Shown here piece after piece: positions 21,612-34,192 of a stretch of DNA of 64,000 nt (position 1 is the first letter of the stretch; each line of letters starts with the position of its first letter). The position numbers and the translations under genes were made by a program. The notes beneath the pieces are model-generated. The model ran no database searches and was not told where the DNA came from. It saw nothing but the letters and a program-made list of their open reading frames with translations. The DNA lies in NCBI GenBank assembly GCA_030278955.1, contig JAOANR010000010.1:23280444-23344443 (forward strand). Reading direction: 5' to 3'. This DNA comes from Hygrophila difformis (taxonomy: Eukaryota; Streptophyta; Magnoliopsida; Lamiales; Acanthaceae).

Positions 21612-21735
21612 AATTTCTGTGTATCTGATTAAAGTTGGGTTTTTGTGTTTCTGATTAAAGTTCGGTTTTGTGTTTCTGATTAAAGTTGTGCTTCTGTGTT
21701 TCTGATTAAAGTTGGGTTTTTGTGTTTCTTTGTTA
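21612..21735. repeat. About 26-bp tandem repeat
   Basis: Four to five units of TGTGTTTCTGATTAAAGTTG followed by a short T run, degenerating at the right end. Confidence 0.75.
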
Positions 21736-22430
21736 CTGATTACAATTGGGATTACAATTGGGGAAGATTAATGTAAATTACTCTGCTCTACGTGTCTGTG
21801 TTTCTTATTTTGTCAAATTGATCATTCTGATGTTTCTTTGACTATGTATTGTGCTCCAGTTGGATGATTCTGATTGAAAATCCTTATTGTGTAGTATTAT
21901 GTATTGTTTCTGGTTTAATTTGATGATAAATGATAAATCATTTGGGCTACCGATTTGTTTGCAAGTTGAAGATTTTAACCTCTGTATTTTATTGTAATAT
22001 ATATTGGTTGTGTTGAGTTGGCTTTCTCTACCAAGCAAGAAAATATAATCAGATTGATTACAGTTACTCTATCTTGATTTCTGCTGATTTTCATAAATGG
22101 CATTTGATCTTCCTCCTTGAACATATGCATTATAGATTTTAATATGACTGAATTGTTCCCTGTTTTAACATTTTATTATTAATAATCCTAATGTATTTCT
22201 CCTGATTGGTTTGGACATGAACACTTTGGTTTATTGTTCTTGGCTTGTGTTTTCTTGCACTTTTATATGTGGATTATTTATTTCATGTATTCAAGATCAT
22301 CCGAGGAGCTATAACTTGAGCCTTGAGCCTTGAATTGCTTGATAAATATATAGTTTGTACTATGGAGCTATAACTTGAGCCTTGAATTGCTTGATTTGAT
22401 TCTGCACCCTTTCTTGGTTATAGTTTGTAC

Positions 22431-23158
22431 CTGTGATGCTCGGACTCGGCTAAATAGGTGTCGTACCGGTGTCCGCCGGATACGACGCGGATACCGTACG
22501 GGATCTGTGGCGGGTGCTTCATGTTTCCGGCGAACTCGGCGGCGGGGAGAAGGCGGCGGAAGAAGGTGGAGCAGCGGGGAGAGTTGTAGTGGGGAAGAGA
22601 GAAAACCGAACTCGGCAGTGGGGAGAAGGAGGCGGAAGAAGATAGAGCAGCGGGGAACGACACAGTGGGGAAGAGAGGAAAAGGCGCAAAACTGAAATAA
22701 AAATTTAGGGCACAGCGGAGGCGGATGAGAGGGAGATGGGGTAGGGAAGATGAAGATAGTGCGCAGTGTAGGGAGTGTACTATTTAATTACTACTTTATT
22801 ATTTTTTAACTTTATCTTCTCACAATGGCATTTATTACCCTCTATTCAATTATATTCCCTCCATAGCATTATTACCCTCTAAACCCCAACTGTATCCAAG
22901 TCTTTTTTGTGTATCCAAAGACTTGGTTTTAGTTTCTCCATACAAGTTTTTTCTTTTTCTTTTCACTTTCTTATTTTACTCTTATTTGATACATATAATA
23001 TAATATATATAAAAAAATTGAAACGTGTCCCCGCACCGTGTCCTAATTTCAGATCCTTTTTTGCCGTGTCCCCGTATCCTATTTTTCAAAATATTAAGTG
23101 TCCGCCACATATCCCCCCACCCGTGTCGGACACCCGTACCCGAGTCCGAGCAACATAG
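22431..23158. mobile_element. Non-autonomous hAT-like element
   Basis: Termini CTGTGATGCTCGGACTCGG and its inverse CCGAGTCCGAGCAACATAG, flanked by a perfect 8-bp duplication GTTTGTAC (22423-22430, 23159-23166). Subterminal regions are rich in GTGTCCG/CGGACAC motifs. No transposase. Open frames inside are compositional. Confidence 0.8.
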
Positions 23159-23667
23159 GTTTGTACTATAGAGCTATAACTTGTAGTTTTCATTATAAGT
23201 AGGTTCAGATTTATTCTTTATATTTTGTTTAATTGAGAATCACCCCATCATTGTTCCAATTAGTAGCTAGCTATCTAGACTCTAGTAAAGAACCCTTCTT
23301 GTAATTTCACATACAAAAAAACAATGATGTGAGTTGTGATGAATAAAGAGACATCTCATTCTATTTCTATTTTCTAATGTCTTACTATAAGTTATAACAT
23401 GCTATTGTTCAGACAACGGCATTTGTTTTCATAAGTGTTGTTTGTCTGGCTAACTAATTAAATTTCTTTATGAAGAATGTCTAGGAATTTTGTTTGCAAA
23501 ACAAGGAATATTTCATGATTGAAATTTGTTGCTTAATCTTTACCCATTTTACCAAAATTCTGAGACAATTTGGTGCTTAATATCATCTAGGTGGTGGTGC
23601 TAATGACAAGTTTAGTTCAATCCAGTGTAAGTTACTACTCCTATACCACACTGCAGTTCCAATGTAG

Positions 23668-24438
23668 AATGACAAGGTAGAGCTTCTGAGATCAGGTTCT
23701 ATTCAACATCTCGGTGAAAATATGCTTGCTTTCTTGATTCATGCAGCTGCATCATCCGGCCTTCCTAGAGGCAGGGAAGTGGAATCTGATGTAAAACCCA
23801 ACCAGGATAGGGCTATATATTTTGACATTTTGGCATTTTGAATGATTGCCTTTCAACCGTTTTTCAATTTTGAATTTTTGTTAAATTGTTATCTCATTTG
23901 TTTTGTTCTGTATCTTGATCTTTTGCCCTGAAATCTATGTTATTTCCTATCTCAGGGGACATACCTCATCACATTTCATCAGAGTGCAGCCAATGTGTTT
24001 TACAATTCTTTAATATTGCAATCTGTTATGCTATGGGTTGCATCAGTGGTGAAGGTTGGTTATCCAGCGGCAATATCCTTGGCCTTATCTTGTTTGAGTA
24101 TCATATTTATGTGGATATGATCCATTAGCTTTTCCTCAGCTGTGGCCCTCTTTCTTCGTCATGTATCTTCTTCACCTGTGACATATGTCTGAAGCCCATG
24201 GTTGGTAGTTGGTCTGTTTGGAGCACCAGCCGTTCTCGGGGCATTTGCTGGTCAACACATGGGCTATCGTTTGCTTGTATCTTATTTGTCTCGTACATTT
24301 TCTGGGAGGAAGGACCTACCTGCTAGCTTACAAGTTACCGTGGCTAAGTTAGATGCTGAAAGATGGCTCTTTAAAGCAGGGCTACTGCAATGTTTGTTCT
24401 TCTGGCAAGGATATGATGCACGCACACCAATTTCTTAA
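23668..24438 (+). pseudogene. ER metallopeptidase 1-like (M28) gene fragment
   Basis: Two exon-like blocks. Exon 23668-23832 encodes NDKVELLRSGSIQHLGENM and later DRAIYFDIL. A second block from 23956, after a CAG acceptor, encodes TYLITFHQSAANVFYNS, then GLFGAPAVLGAFAGQHMGY and AERWLFKAGLLQ, stopping at 24438. This matches, from memory of the family, the end of the M28 domain and first membrane segments of plant ERMP1-like zinc exopeptidases of the ER. The frame is held across the intron, but the GT donor is lost and TGAs lie at 24118-24120 and 24190-24192. The catalytic region and most membrane segments are missing. It appears to have been captured by the surrounding transposon. Confidence 0.7.
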
Positions 24439-24964
24439 TTTGGATCAAGAAGAAAAATTGATATGATAAAGGCAATTGTGGATGCTTTTATGGGATAGTT
24501 GATTATTTTTTGAAGTTAAGTTTAATTATGCACAGTATTTTATTTTAGTTTTAAGCTTGTAAAGAGATTGATTATCTTTTTAAATTTTTATTTGGAATTT
24601 ATTAAAATATTTTTTGTTGTTAATTTATGCATATTATTTTTATTTCATATTTAAATAAACCATTATTATTGGAAAATATTATAGTTTTGCTCAATATTTT
24701 AATTATACTTACATTTATATTTTTCGTTATTAATAAAAACCAAACAACATAATAATTTTTTAATTCCATATTTTATTTTCTATATTGAATTCTCTAATCA
24801 ACCAAACAAGAGAATTGATTCTCTATTTAATTTCTCTGTTGAATTCTCTGTTGTACCAAACAGAAGAATCAATTCCCTTTCTCTGACTCAATTCCCTTTC
24901 TCTGCAATTCCATTCTCTGGCATCAATTCTCTGCAATTCTATTATCTGTACCAAACGCAAGATA

Positions 24965-26074
24965 CGTATTCTTAATTCCTATTTGATTTCGTGATAGTTG
25001 TATACTCTATATTACTATACAATATGTAACTTTCCATCATCTAACAACAAAAATTAACGAAACAAAAATGAATGCATATTGTACATGATATCAACCTTCA
25101 CATCGAGTTAAAGCATCCCTGGCTCCAATCTACCCGCCGTGTAACAAATATATTCGGTTCTACCCCACGGCGGCTCCACATATATATCCACCGTACCGTC
25201 CACACACACACCTCATCATCAAGCAGTGCACCTCTCTACCATATATGCACCTGCTCAACCTGTTCGTTGGTAAAGAGTTGTGTGCAACAAACCATAATTA
25301 ATTAATTAAAAGCATAATTAAGAACTTTCTCTAGAGCCCCAACTGCCAAATGCAACCCTCTAACAATCCATGCATTGCCCCGCCCCGTTTGATTCAGCAT
25401 TCCCTAATTAAGCTATTTCGCCCAACACCAGCTATCCACACTCTCAGAATGTGTCATCACCAGAGGTTTAGACAATCGATATCCACATTTTAAATAAAAA
25501 GGCAATACATATTTTTTAAATAATAAATTAATTATTATAAATTAATTAATTGTTTGAAATAATTGTGGCTATTTAATGGAGATATGGGCCAATACATGTG
25601 AATAAGTGAATGAGCTTTAAAAGAATATTGGAGGACTTCCTTGCCAGATGCCCCGTGGATAAGTCAATATAATAAATCCCGGCCCCCCGTGTGCCATATA
25701 TATGTACCAATAGAATGACGCTAATCTTCTAAATGCATGGACACCTTATCAGACAGACTAACCTATGACATATCGGCAATCGGCATGTCTTTCCTCTATA
25801 AATAATGATATCTCTTCGAAATCAAGGAGACAACAAATCATTCAATTAAAGATTAGCAAAGTTTTAAAGAGATAAAGGAAGCGCAACAAAACTTGAAGTT
25901 CATCAAAGAGGAGACGAAAACCATTCAAAACACACATACATAAATCATGACTCAAATAAAGAGGAGTGAAGAAGTGCTACATAAATTATATAGTAGTTTA
26001 TAAGGTGTGATCAAAAGGAAGCATGAAAACTCTTCCTAATCTTTGAAGTTTGAGTAATCAATTAAGTTCTAAAA
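24965..26074. other. Gene-free AT-rich stretch
   Basis: No convincing gene, RNA or repeat end was found. It holds a short CA run near 25202 and several AATTAATTAA runs. Short open frames (for example 25072-25305) have no recognisable features. Confidence 0.5.
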
Positions 26075-26082
26075 GTTGAACC

Positions 26083-26691
26083 TAGGGATTGCAATTGGAC
26101 CCGGCCAACCCGAGAACCGACCCGGACCCAATCCGTTTAGCTTGGTTCGGGTCTACCTTTTCGGGGTCCTAAGTCGGGTCTGGTTCAGGTCCAAGTTAAA
26201 TTTTCTCGGATTGGATCGGGTTTTTGGGTTTAGGGGTGGACCCGACCCGAATAGTTTTATTAATTAAGTTGAAGATTTTTAGATGGAATTACTTAACTGT
26301 ATTTGACAAAGTTTATTTATTAAATTAACTGTGTTTGAAATTTATTAATTTAACTGTGAACTGAACTCTATTGACAATCCTAATCTATTGAAAATAGTAT
26401 TATTAATTAAATTAACTCTGTTTGAAGATTTATTAGTTTAACTGTGTTTGACAAAGAAGTATTACTAACTGTGTTAGTAAGCACTAAATTGCATATATAT
26501 CGGGTCTTGGGTCGGGTCCAAGCTATTTCTTATTAATTCTTTCGGGTCCATGGATCTAGGTCCGGGTCCTCTCGGTTCTGTTCTGCTCGGGTCCGGGGGA
26601 GTAATACCTCGGGTCTGGATCGGTTTTTGGTTCTAAAATTTTCTCGGTTCGGGTCTTGGGTCCGGATGGACCCGACTCATTGCCATCCCTA
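26083..26691. mobile_element. Non-autonomous hAT-like element
   Basis: It starts TAGGGATTGCAATTGG and ends CATTGCCATCCCTA, with a perfect 8-bp duplication GTTGAACC at 26075-26082 and 26692-26699. Both ends are filled with GGGTCCGGGTC/GACCCGG motifs around an AT-rich centre. Same family as 48936. Confidence 0.88.
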
Positions 26692-27224
26692 GTTGAACCT
26701 TGCTATTTAATTGTATAATAATATTTGTTCATCATGTAAATTAAACAATATGCCAATTTTATTGTGAAATTAATTAATAAAATTATTTTCTTTATTGTTA
26801 TTACCTTTTCTTGCTCTAAAAGGAAAAAAAAAGGGTAGTATGTAGTCAACGTTTTATTGAAATCGAATAATGTAGCATTCGATTAGCCTTTCCAACCGTG
26901 AGGGGTAGCTTGTTTAATTTCTCATTCCATTTTAAAAACAACATGATATGGCATTGATTGATTCAAATTAAATATACAATAGTGGGCATATATATTCACC
27001 AAATATATATAAACTACATAATAGTGGGGATTGACTCATTGACCGCAATGAATATTACTAGGTGTTGTACAACTAACTACTATACAATTTGCTTCACGAC
27101 TCACGACTCCACTCCTGTGTCAATTACTAGTAGTATCAATTTTATTAGTCGTTTAAGTCATCCCCATTTCATCGTCTTCCCCAATCCCCAATTCTATTAT
27201 CCGATCGATTTTCCCGCATCTGAC

Positions 27225-28028
27225 ATGGGCAGAATCACCACTCCATCTCCCGCAGCGCCACCGGCTTCGGCTTCCGCTCCGGCAGAGGCGCTGAACCATT
27301 TTAGCCACCCACATCACCTCCACTCTACCTCCTCCCCCCTTTCCAACCAGCTTTGTGCCGCCTGTAGCCTTCCAACCACCGCAAAAATGTACTCTTGCAT
27401 ACCCTGTAACTTCTCCCTCCACCAATCCTGCGCCACCCTCCCCCGCCACATCACCCACCCGTCCCACGGCGGATGCACCCTCGCCCTCCTCACTTCGCCT
27501 TCCTACGACACGGCTGCCTTCTGCTGCAATGCCTGCAGAGTCCCAGGCTACGCCTGGAACTACCACTGCTCGCGCTGCGAATACGATCTCCACGTCACCT
27601 GTGCCTGCAAGCCCACGACGGTCAGGCACCCATCGCATGCCTGCGAACTTCACCTCAGCTTCAAGAATCCCTACCCCAACGCCATCGGATTCACCTGCAA
27701 TATCTGCCGCCAGATCGAGACCCGTCAGTGGCAGTACCACTGTCATTCCTGCTCATTTGACGCTCATCTTGACTGTATTGCTGCAACGGCGCCGGGGCAG
27801 ACGCCTCATCAAGTTGTGCACCAGCCCCAGCATTTGCCGCCGGCTCCTGTCAGCCACTGTCTAGTCAATTCAGTCCGGGGATACAATAATCCAGCACCGC
27901 CTGCACTGGCTAGGCCGACGATGATAAGCAATTTTGCGAGGGCGGCGTTGCAAGGGTTAGTGGGAGGGGTTTTTCAGGCGGTGGGTCAGACTGCTGTACT
28001 AGATGTTGTTGCCGGAGAAGACACGTAA
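27225..28028 (+). CDS. DC1-domain (C1-like) zinc-binding protein
   Basis: 267 codons from MGRITTPSPAAP; the frame is open upstream to 26958, but this Met corresponds to that of the two paralogues. After a Pro/Ala-rich start there are three DC1 (divergent C1) modules. Module 1, about residues 25-70, runs from HFSHPHHLH through CAAC to CIPCNFSLHQSC. Module 2, about 75-130, includes FCCNACRVPGYAWNYHC and LHVTC. Module 3, about 138-185, includes FTCNICRQIETRQWQYHCHSC and AHLDC. His/Cys spacing is complete in all three. The C-terminus is hydrophobic (ARAALQGLVGGVFQAVGQ). DC1 proteins bind two zincs per module and are plant-specific, often linked to stress or signalling; the exact role is unknown. 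A poly-T tract follows at 28042, as in copy 1. Single exon. Confidence 0.9.
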   Translation: MGRITTPSPAAPPASASAPAEALNHFSHPHHLHSTSSPLSNQLCAACSLPTTAKMYSCIPCNFSLHQSCATLPRHITHPSHGGCTLALLTSPSYDTAAFCCNACRVPGYAWNYHCSRCEYDLHVTCACKPTTVRHPSHACELHLSFKNPYPNAIGFTCNICRQIETRQWQYHCHSCSFDAHLDCIAATAPGQTPHQVVHQPQHLPPAPVSHCLVNSVRGYNNPAPPALARPTMISNFARAALQGLVGGVFQAVGQTAVLDVVAGEDT

Positions 28029-28356
28029 ACCGTGTAATCGTCTTTTTTTTTTTTTTTTTTATTGAGGGGTTTCCAAATGTATGAAGTATCATATGCTACT
28101 ACATGTGAGAGGAAATAGGAGATTTAAATTTCATAAAATCTATATTTATACAATTTGATGATATCATAGTACATTTCTGCTGTACATTTCAGTAACATAA
28201 GTATATTATCATCAATTTTATGTTTAGTGAATTGTAATATTGTGTAGTGGGAATGTTCTTATGTATGCTGTTGAAATGATCAATGTATGTTCTATTTGTT
28301 GCTTCATTTAACAATTATACCTTTTTATTTCTCAACCATTTAACACATTTTAATGG

Positions 28357-28520
28357 TTGAGATCGTTCATATTCATGTTCATACAACAACTCAATGGCTT
28401 GAGTATTGCAATAACTAATGCACGTCGAAATTTTGAAGAGAACAATCTTGTTTCAATTTGTAATGAATACCCCAACAGCGATAGCATAATCAATCATACA
28501 TACTACACACAACAAGATTA
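28357..28520. other. 3' flank shared by the three DC1 loci
   Basis: CAATAACTAATGCACGTCGA and GAGAACAATCTTGTTTCAAT match the 3' flanks at 8873 and 48823. The shared non-coding sequence shows that the three genes arose by local duplication including flanks, not by gene conversion of coding sequence only. Confidence 0.65.
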
Positions 28521-28709
28521 TTTGTTATTAAATCAAGACCAAAAGGATTAATAACAGATTAATTAGCATAAATAAAATTTTGGTTCAAATTGGACATTGA
28601 GTAGGAATAACGGGAAATTTTCATTTTTGTTACTATAGTATATTTTATTTTCGCAATTTGGTATCACGTTTATAAATTTTCAGTTTTTCATATTATGTTT
28701 GAATGAAAA

Positions 28710-29136
28710 TGTTGCGGAAGTGTACCCAAATTAGCCAAATGCAACAAAATAAACAGACAGAGAATTTACGTGGTTCGGTCAAATCGACCTACATCCACAG
28801 GCAAAAGGAGAAACAAATTTTACTATGAGGGGAAATATTACAAAAGGGTTTGGACAATAAATTCCGGACCCACAAAAACCCACTCAACAAATGTAGACTC
28901 TTCATAAAAGAAAAAGCCTACCAAAACACCCTAAGACTCTCTGGGCCAAATTTGCCCACTAGATTCAGCAGGCAGAAGGAAGCTTTTGAAGGCTGCTTCT
29001 TCTGCTGCTTGGTGTTGGTGTGTTTGTAGTAAGGGATGGCACTGCCTTTTATAGGCAAATGCAGGGGGTGGCATTAAAGAGGCAGCCGTCCAACCCACAA
29101 CTCCCAACCACATCATAATCAATGCACCACCTAACA
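28710..29136 (-). repeat. Element B 3' LTR
   Basis: 427 bp, TGTTGCGGAAG to CACCTAACA. The adjacent + strand AATCTCCACCTTGG is the inverse of the polypurine tract AAGGTGGAGATT. Confidence 0.93.
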
Positions 29137-29320
29137 AATCTCCACCTTGGTGCATCTCAAGTAAAGTTTGAATACTGAGTAGGCTCCACCTTGATCTTAA
29201 ACTTCTCCCGACAATAAAATGTACCTAAATCATGCACACAAATATGCCAAACGGTACTCCAACTCTTCTTTCGCCTCCAAATTTCCCACCATGGGAAAAC
29301 AAAATGCCTCAGAGAGGCAA

Positions 29321-32300
29321 TCAACAGCTCAAAACATTTAGCAAGTCCAAGCAATATCGAAACTTGCTATGAGGTACTGGCTTAGTGAACATATCTGCAG
29401 GATTATCTGCCGTAGCAATTTTCTGCACTTTGATCCTCGATTCTGATCTCAGAAAATGATATCTCATGTCAATGTGTTTGGTTCTCTCATGATGAACATG
29501 ATCCTTAGCCAAACATATTGCACTAAGGTTATCACAAAACACAACTGCTTGATCTTGATGTAGACCGAGATCGCCAACCAGTCCTTTTAACCAAATTCCC
29601 TCTTTGGCAGCCTCTGTCAATGCCATGTATTCTGCCTCCGTAGTAGACAATGTTACTGTAGCTTGCAAAGTTGCTTTCCAACTGACGACAGAACCTCCAA
29701 GAGTGAAAACATAACCAGCCATTGATCTCCTGTTATCCACATCTCCAGCATAATCAGAATCAGAATACCCAACCACTGAACACTGCAAGTCGCCTCCATA
29801 GATGAGACCAACATCAAATGTACCTCTCAAATAGCGAAAGATTCGCTTCACAGCAAGCCAATGCTCTTTTCCTGGGCTCGCCATGAATCGGCTAACCACG
29901 CTGACTGCTTGTGCCAAATCAGGTCTAGTGCATACCATGGCATACATGAAGCTGCCCACTGCACTAGAATATGGAACCTTTGCCATATACTCCTTCTCAG
30001 CTTCAGATTTAGGTGCAAAGGTAGCTGAGAGTTGTGTATTAGTAGCACATGGAGTATTCAAAGGTTTCGCCGAAGACATTCCAAACTTTGACAGAACCTT
30101 CTGGATGTAGCTTTTCTGTGACAAGAAAAGCTTCTTCTGATCTCTATCTCGATAGATCTCCATCCCCAGAATTTTCTGTGCTGCACCCAAATCCTTCATG
30201 TCGAACTCTGCACTCAGTAGACCCTTTAATTTCTGAATATCGGCCTTGTTCCGTGCAGCAATGAGCATGTCATCTACATACAAAAGCAAATAGATGATCG
30301 AACCATCTTCCAACTTCTTGTGATAAACACAACAATCATATGGACTTCTGTTGTAGCCAAGCTCAACCATATAGCTATCAAATCTTTTATACCACTGTCT
30401 CGGAGATTGCTTCAGACCATATAATGGTCTCTTCAATTTGCAAACATGGTTTTCTTTTCCTGGTACAAGAAAACCTTCAGGCTGAGACATATAGATCTCC
30501 TCCTCCAATTCCCCATGAAGAAAGGTTGTTTTCACATCTAGTTGTTCGAGCTCCAGATCCTGATGCGCTACCATAGCCAACAGGACACGAATGGAAGTAT
30601 GTCTGACCACAGGTGAGAAAATCTCGTTGTAATCAACTCCTTCCCTCTGAGTAAATCCGATAGCAACTAGTCTGGCTTTGTATCGTATGCCCTCAGCTGG
30701 TGAAACACCTTCCTTTCTTTTGAAGATCCATTTGCAAGTAACAATCTTCCTTTCAGGTGGTTGTTTGACTAGCTCCCAAGTGGCGTTCTTATGTAACGAC
30801 TCCATTTCATCTCCCATTGCAGCAAGCCACTGTACAGACTCGCCACATGATACGGCTTCTTTGTAAGTGGAGGGCTCAGAATAATTCAAATCTTCAGCTG
30901 TTTGTAGAGCATAGCAGACAAAATCTTGATATCTGCTAGGAGGTTGGACTCCCACCCTTCTAGCACGATCATAAGCAATTCCTTGCTTCGGCACATCAGC
31001 TGAACTCGATGGTAGGTTGGTTTCAGGTGGCTCAACTTCCATTAATTGATTTGAATCCAAGTGCACTTCCTGCTCTTGCTCAAGCTCTCGTTGTTCATCT
31101 GAATCACCAGGTGAAAGTTGAAGCTCCACCTTACTGTCAGCACCCGAATTTTCTGAGACATTCACCACCTTCGTAGGCATACTGAGGATAGAATTCTCGT
31201 CAAACACCACACTTCTGCTCAAGATAACTCTTTTCTCAGAAGGTGACCAAATTCTGAATCCCTTAACTCCATCTCCATATCCTACGAAAACGCCTTTCTT
31301 TGCTCTGGGCTCCAGTTTTCCTTCGCTTACGTGATAATAAGCCGCACATCCAAAAGACTTCAAATTCGAGTAATCATAGGAATTACCCGACCAAACCTCA
31401 TAAGGAATCCGACAATCAATTCCAGTATGAGGTCCCCGATTGATCAGAAAGCAAGCAGTGTTAACTGCCTCTGCCCAAAAGCTCCTTGGCAATCCAGAAT
31501 TTGAGAGCATGCATCGTGCCCTCTCCAAAAACGTCTGATTCATACGCTCTGCCACTCCATTTTGTTGTGGAGTGTTCGTGACTGTGTGATGCCCTGCAAT
31601 TCCATTGTTCTTGCAGAACTCATTGAATTCCTTCGAACAGAATTCCAAACCATTATCAGTTCGAAGCCTTTTAATCTTCTTGTTGGTCTGGTTCTCTACC
31701 AATGCCTTCCACTGCTTGAATTTCAAGAAAGCTTCGCCCTTTTCCTTCATCATGATTACCCAAGTCATCCTTGAATAATCATCGATAATGGACAAAAAGT
31801 ATCTGCTGCCCCCAAGCGACTCAACTCGTGAAGGACCCCAACAGTCAGAATGAATGTAATCCAACGTCGACTTCGTTCTGTGAGTTGCCTTTCCAAATTT
31901 GGTACGATGTAATTTACCAAATGTGCAGTGCTCACAGAACCCGAACTCAGCTAACTTGTGACCTTCAAGAAGACCACGACTTGACAGGATCTGCATTCCC
32001 CTCTGACTCATATGCCCAAGTCTAATATGCCATAGCTTGGACATATCAGAAGTATCAGCAACAGCAGCTACAGAATCTACTACAGTAGATCTCTACACAA
32101 CATACAGAGATCCATGCAAGACTCCTTTCAAAACCACGGACGATCCCTTCATGATGTAGAGTTCTCCATGCTCCCCTTCGTATCTGAAACCCTTATTGTC
32201 AAGGACTCTTAAGGATATCAGATTCTTCTTCAGCTTTGGAACATGTCTGACATCGTGCAGAGTTGCAATTTCACCGGCATGTGTTCTAAGCTTGATAGAA

Positions 32301-33274
32301 CCAATCCCAGCTGTCTTACAGACAAAATCATTTGCCATAAAAATATTTCCTCCATCGACTGGTTCGTAGCTCGAAAACCACTCTTTGTTAGGACACATGT
32401 GATATGATGCTCCAGAATCAAGAACCCATACATCATCTTGCGATGGTTGCACGCTTGTGACCAAAGCCAAATGATCCTCTGGATTTGTATCGCCGTTGAC
32501 CGCAACAGAGACAGACTCTTGTTGCGCTCCCTGTTGTTGTTTCTTCATCATCTTGGGACACTGGGTCTTCCAATGTCCTTTCTCTTTACAATAATTGCAT
32601 ACATCACCTGGCTTGGGACCTTTAACAAAAGACTTTTTCTTCTTTTATTTTACAAATTTTCCATGTCCCTTGCCACTGCTAACAACGAGCCCAACAGCCT
32701 GATCATCTACATTACTCGAAGATGCCTTATGGCGCAATTCCCTACTATGCAGAGCAGCACGTACATCTTCTAAACTGACAGTATCTTTACCAACTATAAA
32801 TGACTGTACAAAATTTTCAAATGATAGTGGTAAAGATACTAATAATATTAATGCGGCATCTTCATCCTCGATAGCCACATCAATATTACGCAACTCCAGC
32901 AAGATAGTATTTAATCTATCGAGATGGTCTCAAAGAGATGTACCTTCCTGCATCCGTAGGCTGAACAAACGTTGCTTTAGTAGCAACTTATTGGTTAAAG
33001 ACTTAGTCATGTAAAGACTTTCTAGTTTTAACCACAAACCAGACGCCTTTGTTTCCGTCGCAACTTCGGTAATGACATCATCTGCCAGGCACAGTAAGAT
33101 GGTTGAATGAGCCTTCTCCTCCAGGCTCACCATCTCAGCATTATCTGGATCTACCTTTTCTTTTAATGGAGCCCACAGGCCTTGTTGCTTTAACAAAGCC
33201 CGCATTTTGATTTGCCATAGGCTAAAACTATTCCTCCCCGTGAACTTGTCAACCTTAATATTTATGGCCGACAT
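29321..33274 (-). pseudogene. Element B gag-pol with three in-frame stops
   Basis: Start at the Met of MSAINIKVDKFTG near the primer site. One continuous frame of about 1,318 codons interrupted by TGA (about 32930), TAA (about 32645) and TAG (about 32093), with no frameshift. Domains on the minus strand: gag (LWQIKMRALLKQQGLW, LPLSFENFVQSF), a zinc knuckle CNYCKEKGHWKTQC spanning the second stop region, protease VLDSGASYHM, pre-integrase [13 protein letters not shown] with CEHC/CTFGK, integrase ([40 protein letters not shown]), RT ([39 protein letters not shown]) and RNase H ([29 protein letters not shown]). Tnt1-like copia. Catalytic residues are retained. Confidence 0.92.
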
Positions 33275-33386
33275 TTTGCTAACAAGAGGCACAGACAAAT
33301 CTCACAAAAGGGTAGCTTAACCGAGATGCGTTTCTGATGTGGAAAATCAGATTAACTGCGACCACAGAGCATACTACGCAATCAGG

Positions 33387-33399
33387 GCTCTGATACCAG
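33387..33399 (-). other. Element B primer binding site (tRNA-iMet)
   Basis: GGCTCTGATACCA on the + strand, the inverse of TGGTATCAGAGCC, just inside the 5' LTR. Confidence 0.85.
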
Positions 33400-33401
33400 T
33401 T

Positions 33402-33533
33402 TGTTGCGGAAGTGTACCCAAATTAGCCAAATGCAACAAAATAAACAGACAGAGAATTTACGTGGTTCGGTCAAATCGACCTACATCCACAAGCAAAAGG
33501 AGAAACAAATTTTACTATGAGGGGAAATATTAC
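33402..33533 (-). repeat. Element B 5' LTR, part before element C
   Basis: TGTTGCGGAAG up to ATTAC (33529-33533), the duplicated target of element C. The LTR resumes at 42201 with ATTACAAAAGGG and ends at 42500. Confidence 0.93.
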
Positions 33534-34192
33534 TGACAGTCCCTGAGTAGGTTGTTAACGCGATGTATTGACAACACACATAATTGCAGAAATATAAGAA
33601 CACAATTGTTTGTTGACCCGGTTCGGACCTCCTGTCCTACATCCGGGGGATTCCAATCCAGGCGAAGATTACTTAACTATGAACAAGAACAAACACAAGA
33701 CTCGAGACCAATCCTGTTAACTCGATCTAGAAGCTGAAACTCTCCCCCTCAACTTCTAATCTCCCTAACTAGAATTACAGAGGCAATCTTGTTGTTCCTT
33801 CAACCTGTTGACGACCCTGAATCAAGAATCCTTTAAGCTATATCAAGAAGACTTCCTCTCCTTGATTTACAACTTGATCTAAGTGATATACAGTGAATTA
33901 CAACACAATTCTATCAAGAACAAAAACTCTCAAAACATCTCACCATGAAGAACAAGTTTTTGACTCTCTTGAAGTATATCTTCTAAAACGATAACTAAAC
34001 TCTCTTGGTAGAATATTGAAGATAAAATCCCTTAAAGTAAAGACTGACTCAAAGACTATTTATAAACTGAGAACGTCTTGGTCTTTGAGTCCGGGTGCTG
34101 GTGAAGCTTTGATCTTTAAAACCATAATTGTATCGTTGTTAGAACGTTGCAATGACACCCAAATGATTCTGCATGAAATGTTAGTGCCAACA
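33534..34192 (-). repeat. Element C 3' LTR
   Basis: 659 bp. Near 33611-33663 it holds GTTGACCCGGTTCGG followed by CTACATCCGGGGGATTCC, the motif shared with A and D. Confidence 0.94.

Larger units (their letters stand above)
21107..24957. mobile_element. Gene-carrying DNA transposon (Pack-type) with ERMP1-like fragments
   Basis: The ends are inverted copies: GTGTTTGGTACAG on the left (21110 region), CTGTACCAAACGC on the right (24947 region), with subterminal GAGAATTGATTCTC-type repeats on both sides. No transposase is seen. The interior has two minisatellites, a hAT-like insertion and cellular gene fragments with an intron. TIRs of the form GGGTGTTTGG suggest PIF/Harbinger relatives, but I cannot find a clean TTA or 8-bp duplication (AAG on both sides is possible), so the superfamily is open. 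Confidence 0.55.

Noticed and set aside
22375..22695. Arg/Gly-rich frame within the hAT-like element at 22431
   Set aside because: It straddles the transposon border and GC-rich repeats, so it is not a gene.
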